Origin: Dasypus novemcinctus
Lineage: Eukaryota > Chordata > Mammalia > Cingulata > Dasypodidae
DNA length: 64,000 bases
Assembly (NCBI RefSeq): GCF_030445035.2
Contig: NC_080688.1
Span: forward strand, 66,063,449-66,127,448
Direction of reading: 5' to 3'
The notes below the pieces were generated by a model that searched no databases, was not told the DNA's origin, and worked only from the letters and a program-made list of their open reading frames with translations. How positions within the stretch are numbered: position 1 is the first letter of the stretch; every line of letters begins with the position of its first letter. Below, in pieces: positions 57,724-64,000 of the stretch. Position numbers and translations under genes: made by a program.

Positions 57724-57999
57724 CCAGTGTATTCTTAATATCCTTTATCTCTTGTCTCATCTCCTTGAATTGATTTAGGAGATTTGTATGACCATCTTTT
57801 ATTTATTGTTTCAAATTCTGCATCTTCTCTGATTAATGTGTTCCTTTGATTGAGCTATATCTTCCAGTTTCTTAGTATGTTTTGTAATTTTTTGCCATCA
57901 TCTAGGCATCTGCTTATCTTGATGAGTTTATTCTGATGGTCAATTTCTTTCTCTTGCTCAGGGTTTTACTGTTGTTTGGTGTTGTGATAAGTCTCTTCT

Positions 58000-58865
58000 T
58001 TGACACTTGTTTCGGCTTATTCTAATTCTTTAGACTTGCTCAACTTTGATCAAAACTGGGTGAGGGACTCATGAAGGGGGCACAGATCAGTGCCAAAGAG
58101 CCATTTCTTCTGTGGTAGCCTCTCTCAGTCTCGCTGTCCAGCTCCTTCCTTGATGTTCTACCTAGTACCCTGTCCTACTGAGTCCAAGCACTGCTGTCTG
58201 CCTTTCCCCTGCACTTCCCTGCATCAGCCAATGCCTGATGAGCCACCCTCAGGGCTATCCTTTTTGTTCCTCACCTCCTCCCCCACTCCCTTCCCCAGCA
58301 CTTGCTAAGACCATACTCACTGCTCCCCAACCATGCTCAGCAAGGCCAACCTTATGGATTGATTGTTCATGCTGCTAACCCCACCACTCCCCCTGCGCCT
58401 AGCTGGACAGCTCCCCACCACTTCCTGCTACAGATGGGCTGCCCGCTGGACTGCCTGAGCCGCTTCCCTGCCACTTCCTCCATGACCGCCCAGTCACCAC
58501 TCCTGCAAGCTCCCCCGCCCTTTCCCTGCAATCTGGGCCCCCTACCTGGGCCACCTGCACAGCAATCATGATGTACTCCTGCCACTCCCCGCCACTCCCG
58601 TTTCCCCAGCAACCACAGCCTCTTCGTGCGCCACTCCCTCACTCTTTCCCTGCGGTAAGTGGAGTGGCTCACGTGGGTCGCTCACACTGCTCCCCAGTGC
58701 CCAGTGGGGCTACTCTTCAGCTGCTTCCCCCCTACTGGTGGGCTGCCCCTATGCCACTCTGGCACCACTCCCCCCACTCCCCATGCACCCCATTATCTTT
58801 GCTAATGTTTTCTTGTTACTTCTCTCCCTATAATTGCTTGCAGTGTAGATATATCCATAGCCTAG
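58000..58865 (-). promoter_or_regulatory. L1 5' UTR (internal promoter region)
   Basis: C-rich on the plus strand with many CCACTCCC-like words, directly upstream of L1 ORF1 on the minus strand. Several overlapping open frames here reflect base composition only. Confidence 0.6.
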
Positions 58866-59289
58866 CCTGAGGAGGAACCAGTTTAATAAATGAAAAAATA
58901 AATTACTTTTGATATGGTCCCTTATTTTAAATATGTAGTTGCAATTTAAAAAATAATTTCATTAAATGTTTTTTTTAAACAATCATGTATTAACTAGGGT
59001 TCCCCATAATGTGTTCAACTACTGCAATAATTCCATAAAAGACTAGGTTTTCTCTTTATAAATCATTTGGGAAAGAAGAAAAATGAAAAGGGGAAGAGGG
59101 AAGTGAAGGAAATGGAAGAACAGAGATGCCGACCAGCTGCATCACCATGTCCTGGCACTAAAGCCAAGTCATAGCCTCTTGCACAATCCTGGAAGTAAAT
59201 TTCATGAGGCTTTTCTTGGACTTAACCCTCTACAGGGCAAACAGCTGAAATGACTCTAGGTCTAGGTCAATGTTGCTTTCTTAAATAAG

Positions 59290-59375
59290 AGGCCATCATA
59301 CAAACATGGAAACTGAAGTCTGGAAAGGTGAAATAACTTCACCAAGGTTACATAGCTAGCCAGAATTGAGAGTTT
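59290..59375 (+). repeat. MIR SINE fragment
   Basis: GGAAACTGAAGTCTGGAAAG, AACTTCACCAAGGTTACATA and GCTAGCCAGAATTGAGAG follow the MIR core. Confidence 0.7.
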
Positions 59376-59382
59376 AAGACAG

Positions 59383-59596
59383 ATCGGCAAACTTCTGTAA
59401 AGGGCCAGATAATGAATATTTTAGGCTTTGCAGGACTTAACACTGTCACAATGTTTCAACTCTACAATAAAGCAACTATGATAATATAGAAGCAAATGGG
59501 TATGTCTGTGTTCCCATAAAACCTTACGGACACTGAAATTTAAATTCCATATAATTCTCACATCATAAAGTATTTTTCTTTTGATTTTTTTCCTAC
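59383..59596. repeat. hAT-type DNA transposon remnant
   Basis: ATCGGCAAACTTCTGTAAAG, GGCCAGATAATGAATATTTT and GTGTTCCCATAAAACCTTA match a widespread MITE family in mammals. It is cut on the right by the LTR at 59597. Confidence 0.65.
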
Positions 59597-60072
59597 TGTT
59601 GAGGAATAAAAAGCATAACCTTGCAAAAATATCTAACAAGTCACTTCTGCCCCCACTTCTATGGATTGGCCTGTGAGGGCATGACCTTGCAGGAGAATAT
59701 CAAATAAATAACTCGTGCCCCTGTTTCTATAAATCAGTCTGTGAAAACATGGCCTAGTAGGAAGATATCAAACAAGTGATTCCCTACCTCCCCAGCTTCT
59801 GTAAATCAGCCCGCAACCTTGCAGCTGCATTCTGTCTATATGACCACCCCCCACTTGCAAAATTTCACCTAGCAACACGTTAGCCAATGAATAAAAGTTA
59901 TGCTGATCCCACCTAAAATCCTATATAAACCTATGAGAAATGAAAAACGGGGCTCAGAATTTGGAGATTAACTCTCCTCTGGGCCCACGCATAATAAATC
60001 TGTTCCTCCACTACTCCTGAGTGCTGGTTTTGGGTCTTTCTGTGGTTCAGAACTCCTGACTTTGCTGCAACA
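59597..60072 (+). repeat. ERV-2 5' LTR
   Basis: 476 bp, TGTTGAGG to GCTGCAACA, with a TATATAAACC box (about 59923) and CATAATAAATC poly(A) signal (about 59990). Same family as 11690-12096 and 19754-20184. Confidence 0.92.
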
Positions 60073-60699
60073 TTTGGTTCCCTGATTGGAAACCCAATGG
60101 AGCTGGCCCTTTGAGCCGCCAGTTTGGGACTGGCGGGCATGGCCGGCGGAGATCTCCACACAAACAAGGCTTTGCCACCTGTCCCTTGACGGGGCCTTCT
60201 TCCAGAAAAGGATCTCTGTGGGCTGCGCCCTCCACCCCAGCCTGACTCAGTGCGGAGGTGGATTGAACATCAGGAAACATTGGAAAGGTAAAGCCCCAGG
60301 GTTCTGAGTCCCAGTCAGGTCCGTCTCCGGACGGAAGGGGAGACTGATCACCTCCCAATATCTCAAAATTTGAGATTCCAGGGTAGGGCAGTCCCTTGGG
60401 TGGGACTGTGTAACCTCTGAGTGATTGAGTGACTGAAAGGGGACTGCAGAGGTTTGTGTCTGCTGATCCAGTCTGTGGCTCCACAGCCTGTGCTATGGAG
60501 TCCGAGTGGACCCCAACCTGCACTCCACGGCTACATCATATACCCTAATGGCTAATCCAGACTCTACACGGGCACTTTAGCTAAAATGAGTCTAAGTTCT
60601 CGCAAGAGATGCAGACAGGCAGGTGTCTGAGTGACCTCGTGAGGGGCCCCCTTCCTTTGTTTGTCCTGGGACACCAGTTCAGGGATGTGATCATCACAG

Positions 60700-61900
60700 T
60701 ACACACACACGGTCTTAGAGTGTATGTTAAAAACTTCAAGAAAGGTTTTTCTAGGGATTATGGTGTCCTTATGTCCCCTGGAACTCTCCGGACCTTGTGT
60801 GAGTTGGAGTGGCCCACGTTTGGTGTAGACTGGCCCTCAGAAGGAACTCTAGATGTAACCAAGTTTCATGCAGTTTGGCAGGCAGTCACTGAAGCCCCCG
60901 GCCACCCTGATCAGTTTCCCTACATCAATTCCTGGTTAAAAATTGTCCAAATCCTGCTCCCTTAAGTTCAATTCTGTGTTGAAAAGAAGGTCAGAGCAGG
61001 GTCATCGTAGCTCAGATGGCCAGACCTTGAAAGCCTGTTATTCTACAAGGACCTCCGGAGGAAAACACTTTACCCTCGCCGTATGTTCCAGTCGTTCCAA
61101 AGCATCTCCCTGCCCCAGATCCTCCGCAAGCAGATCTCCCAGAGACTCCTCCACCTGCAGTCTCCTTGGACCTGTCAGCCTCCCCCGAGGGGAGATCCTG
61201 AGACCCCTTTGGCAAGAAGACTTCAGTCTGCACAGCCTGCACTTCAGATGCCCCTCCATGTGACACAGAGCCCAGCCCAGATGGGCGCAGACGGGACTGT
61301 CCAACCGGGGAGGCCAATCCTGTTTTATCAGCCTCTCACAACCGCAGACCTTTTAACCTGGAAGCTCCACGCCCCTTCATATTCAGAAAAGCCTCAGGCT
61401 TTTATTTACCTCATGGCGTCCGTTTTCCAAACCCACCGCCCACTTGGGATGATCGCCGCCAACTCCCCCTAACCCTGCTCAGTAGGAAGAAGAGACGCAG
61501 GATCCATGGAGGCCAGAAAGTGGTTGTGGGAAGAGGCCCCCGCAGGTGTCTTGGAGTCAGAGGAATGGGCCCGAGAGGTGGCACCGGAAGCCCAGCCAGC
61601 CTGGGACTTTCTCACAGATCGGGGCGCTGCCCTTCAGCGGTGTCGAGACGCCCTCCTCAGAGGTTATGGGAAGGAGCGGGGCGGCCACAAACAGGTTCAA
61701 AATGGCCTCCATCATGCAAAAGCCTGAAGAACATCCAGAAAGTTTTTATAAGCAACTTTACAAAGCCTTCAAGATTTACACCCCCTTTGACCCAGGAGCC
61801 CCACCAAGCCAGAGAATGGTCAACGCAGCTTTCATCATCCAGGGGCACTGGCCATCAAACAAAGACTTATAAAACTGCTGAGGAGAAAACAAAAAGCAAA
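60700..61900 (+). pseudogene. ERV-2 gag remnant (matrix, proline-rich region, capsid)
   Basis: Matrix in 60720-60960 (LCELEWPTFGVDWPSEGTL, HPDQFPYINSWLKIVQ); a proline-rich part about 61090-61200; capsid from about 61230 (GRPILFYQPLTTADLLTW, KPQAFIYLMASVFQTHRP), then 61690-61860 (EEHPESFYKQLYKAFKIYTP). The frame changes at least three times and stops interrupt it. Typical gammaretrovirus-like order; inactive. Confidence 0.85.
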
Positions 61901-61959
61901 TGAAACAGCAGGTCTCCCTCTTAGCAGCAGTCTTAAAAATCCAGGCCCAACCAATCGAG

Positions 61960-63093
61960 GAAGGCCACCCCAGAAAGGGGGGAACACTTCACCCTGAAAC
62001 TCCCCGCTGCTGCCAGTACTGCCTGGGGACACCTGGTTTCTGTGTCTGGATTTAAAGGACTCAATTAACTTGGACTCAGCTCCCACAAAGCTTAAAACAA
62101 AAACAAAAAATCTCCCCCACCTCTTTTCCTAAATCCTGCCACTTTCCTGCCGGCCGAGAGAGGAACTCCTGGGTGCAACTGCGCAAAAGTGACAAGAAGG
62201 TGTGTACCGGCCGCCCCAGCCTCCAGGACGGGCCACTTCCATGCCCAGATCAAACCCTGTTCACAAACGGCAGCTGTTTTGTCAGAAATGAGAAGAGGCT
62301 TCCTAAGTGCACAGTTGCCGCAGCTAAATAAGTAGTGAAGATGGCTCCCCTACCTGGGGGGTGGCCTGCACAGCAAGCAGAACTCTGGACACTGATTCAA
62401 ACCCTACAGTTGGCCACCCAGCAAATGGTAAACATTTGCACTAACTCTGAATATGCATTCGCTGCTGTACATATCCATGGAGCAATTTACAAGGAGAAGG
62501 GACTCCTAAGTGCAGGGGGTAAAAAAAGGAAAAGCCTTCAACTGCTGAAAGCAGTCTGGAGGCCAGAGTTGCTGTCATGTGCTGTTGGGAGCATTAAAAA
62601 AAGGATGCAGTTGCTGGAGAATGACCTGGTCGATGGGGCTGCTTGAGAAGCAACCAAGGGAGCCCTCGAGCTGCAGTCCCACCACTAGTGCCTCACCTGT
62701 CCCTTTTAAAACAATGCATTGAAAGGCTGAACTGTACCTGGAGGAAGCAGGATTGGCAAGGAAGGGGACAGACACCAGACTTCAGAGCGGGGATGGCTAC
62801 TCCCAGATGGCCAGGTCTTCATCCAAGAAGGGGCCACCTACACCCTTGTTCAACAATACCACTAGCTCACCCACTTAAAAAACCAAGCAAAACACAAAAC
62901 AACTGCTTTAAAGGCCCTGCTCAGAAAATATTGCTACATTGCCCGGATGACCTCGTTCTACGCTACTGTTTGCAGCTGGTGCCAAACCTGCACTGAGAGC
63001 AACCCCTCCCAGGATCCCAGGCCCTGACCGGCATCCAACACATGGAAACTGCCCCTTTTAAAAACTTAACAATGGACTTTGCAGAAATGAAAC
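61960..63093 (+). pseudogene. ERV-2 pol remnant (RT scrap, RNase H, integrase start)
   Basis: WFLCLDLKDS (about 62030-62060) is RT motif A. Most of RT is then missing and RNase H follows (LFTNGSCFVRNEK about 62257-62295; AQQAELWTLIQTLQLA and VNICTNSEYAFAAVHI in 62370-62490). The integrase zinc-binding region is about 62860-63000, and the first core strand MDFAEMK at about 63072-63092 is where ERV-4 cuts in. No protease or nucleocapsid is recognised. Confidence 0.82.
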
Positions 63094-64000
63094 TGTAGTA
63101 GCAGAGAAGTTGGGTGTACGCAGTATTGAAGGCTAGGACACAAGAATTCTGAGAAGGAAGATGGTTTATTTTGACTGGCCAGACTCGGCAGACTCCTGTC
63201 CTAATAAAAACTGAGCCCCGAATAAAATTTTGGGTCCTTTTTATACAGGTGACATAAGGGTAGGGAGTCAAATGGTGCTTTTATGAAAGAAAAAGACTTT
63301 TGTTTTGTTAGTTAAGTGTCTGAGTACCAGATAGGTTTTGAATTAACATATCCCCCACATTTCAGGTGAACTTGAATTAACATCTCGCCCACATCCCATC
63401 TGGATACAACTTTGAAAACACATTCAGTCTTACATCCTTTCTGAACATTCAAAGCCTAGGGCCTATATCACTTATCACTTAACTGGATTTCTAGAGACTA
63501 AGCACACTTGGGTACAGAATTAGGTAATTTTGAATTTATACACAGGCCATATTATATCCCCCCTTTGAGGCCAATATTAAGTTATTAAGCTTTGGCATCA
63601 CTACTGTCAGAGTCTCTCTGGACTGACTGGTATGTATATAGAGTTATGAGATGGGCAGCTGCTTGAATTTCTACTCTACCATTTATTAGGGTGTGCATTT
63701 TGTTTATGATGAAAGGGAGGAGGCAAGGAATTATGGCACATGCTCCTATGAGGAAGGCAATTATTCCCAGTAGAAGCTTGCATTTGTTTACTGTTGACTG
63801 CCAACTTCTGAAGGGATTACTTAAAGTCCAACCATTCCAGGTTTGTACTGGAACATGAGCAATTTTTACCAATTTGCTTGTCATTTCATTAATAACCTTT
63901 CCAGTGCTGTCTAACTTAAGGCAGCAGTTAGAGAGATTGAATTTTTCACAAACTCCCCTTTCAGATGCCAGGAGATAGTTTAGGGCGAGACGGTTTTGAT
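63094..64000 (-). mobile_element. ERV-4: minus-strand provirus 3' end (env TM and 3' LTR)
   Basis: Right to left: the env transmembrane reading frame, a polypurine tract (AAAGGGGGG, 63566-63558), then the 3' LTR (about 63556-63094) ending CTACTACA. The LTR has TATAAAAAGG (about 63247-63238) and AATAAACC (about 63165). It is inserted in the integrase of ERV-2 in opposite orientation. The rest lies off the right edge. Confidence 0.87.
63585..63999 (-). CDS. env: ERV-4 env transmembrane subunit, partial, open to the window edge
   Basis: The frame is open from the right edge to the stop at 63587-63585, at least 137 codons. In order: [15 protein letters not shown], which fits the immunosuppressive-domain helix; then a cysteine motif with seven residues between the first Cys and the Cys pair ([12 protein letters not shown]); a linker with tryptophans (QTWNGW); a membrane span of about 23 residues ([20 protein letters not shown]); and a cytoplasmic tail of about 40 residues ending DSSDAKA. 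This is the C-terminal half of a gamma-type envelope TM protein. SU, furin site and fusion peptide are outside the window, so integrity of the whole gene cannot be judged. Confidence 0.85.
   Translation of the reverse strand, partial: QNRLALNYLLASERGVCEKFNLSNCCLKLDSTGKVINEMTSKLVKIAHVPVQTWNGWTLSNPFRSWQSTVNKCKLLLGIIAFLIGACAIIPCLLPFIINKMHTLINGRVEIQAAAHLITLYTYQSVQRDSDSSDAKA

Larger units (their letters stand above)
47360..58865 (-). mobile_element. Nearly full-length L1, heavily interrupted
   Basis: Read right to left: a C/G-rich 5' UTR (58865-58000), ORF1 (57990-57720, then 57220-56640), ORF2 (about 55740-50200, with endonuclease, reverse transcriptase and C-terminal parts) and the long 3' UTR (about 50200-47360). 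Both ORFs are full of stops and frameshifts. Inserted into it are two MaLR-like LTRs in the 3' UTR, a class I LTR, an MLT1-like LTR and a class II-like LTR in ORF2, a NANOG retrocopy and five SINEs. Outer limits are approximate. Confidence 0.85.
59597..64000 (+). mobile_element. ERV-2: second provirus of the ERV-1 family, interrupted by ERV-4
   Basis: Plus strand: 5' LTR (59597-60072), primer site TGGTTCCCTGATTGGAAA (60075-60092, tRNA-Glu-like), leader, gag, shortened pol. The integrase is cut at 63093, where the minus-strand ERV-4 LTR begins. The remainder should lie beyond the right edge. The internal sequence aligns with ERV-1 throughout. Confidence 0.9.

Noticed and set aside
58090-58870. 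Overlapping proline-rich frames
   Set aside because: C-rich L1 5' UTR; frames on both strands reflect composition.

Overview
The window is mammalian nuclear DNA from a xenarthran, most likely an armadillo of the genus Dasypus. Two observations support this. It carries at least eleven copies of tRNA-headed SINEs of the DAS-SINE type, in a short form of about 100 bp and a long form of about 400 bp. Its L1 elements also share one long, repeatedly recurring 3' UTR. No bacterial, phage, CRISPR or operon features are present.

Genes. The left 26 kb is the 5' half of ACAA2 (mitochondrial 3-ketoacyl-CoA thiolase) on the minus strand. Exons 1-5 encode residues 1 to about 193, have intact GT/AG borders and no stop, and include the nucleophile cysteine at residue 92. 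The remaining exons must lie beyond the left edge. Exon 1 sits in a CpG island (about 26.3-27.55 kb). On its far side, on the plus strand, is SCARNA17 (mgU12-22/U4-8). This was identified directly from two guide segments that place U12 G22 and U4 C8 at the fifth base upstream of a D-type box. Beyond that, from 27.5 to 64 kb, no functional protein-coding exon was found.

Dead genes. There are four processed or decayed gene copies: an alpha-tubulin retrocopy (6.03-7.43 kb, minus) split by an LTR, a BTG2 retrocopy (46.4-46.9 kb, minus), a NANOG retrocopy inside an L1 (55.75-56.48 kb, minus), and a C2H2 zinc-finger array pseudogene (44.6-45.5 kb, plus).

Mobile DNA dominates. (1) 11.6-21.9 kb is an L1 split by an 8.5-kb minus-strand class I provirus with a tRNA-Glu-like primer site; the provirus itself holds an L1 and two SINEs and has lost env. 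(2) 32.4-39.3 kb has plus-strand gag and protease pieces flanking a minus-strand provirus with a tRNA-Pro-like primer site. (3) 47.4-58.9 kb is a nearly full-length minus-strand L1 into which at least five LTR elements, a NANOG retrocopy and five SINEs have inserted, most with readable target-site duplications. (4) 59.6 kb to the right edge is a second provirus of the 11.7-kb family (plus strand), broken in its integrase by a third, minus-strand provirus whose env transmembrane reading frame is open to the window edge.

I did not find evidence for a new biological system. The observations most worth following are the SCARNA17/ACAA2 divergent locus, the open env TM frame at the right edge, and the possible shared gag-to-RT deletion in the two related proviruses, which would suggest a non-autonomous retroviral family.
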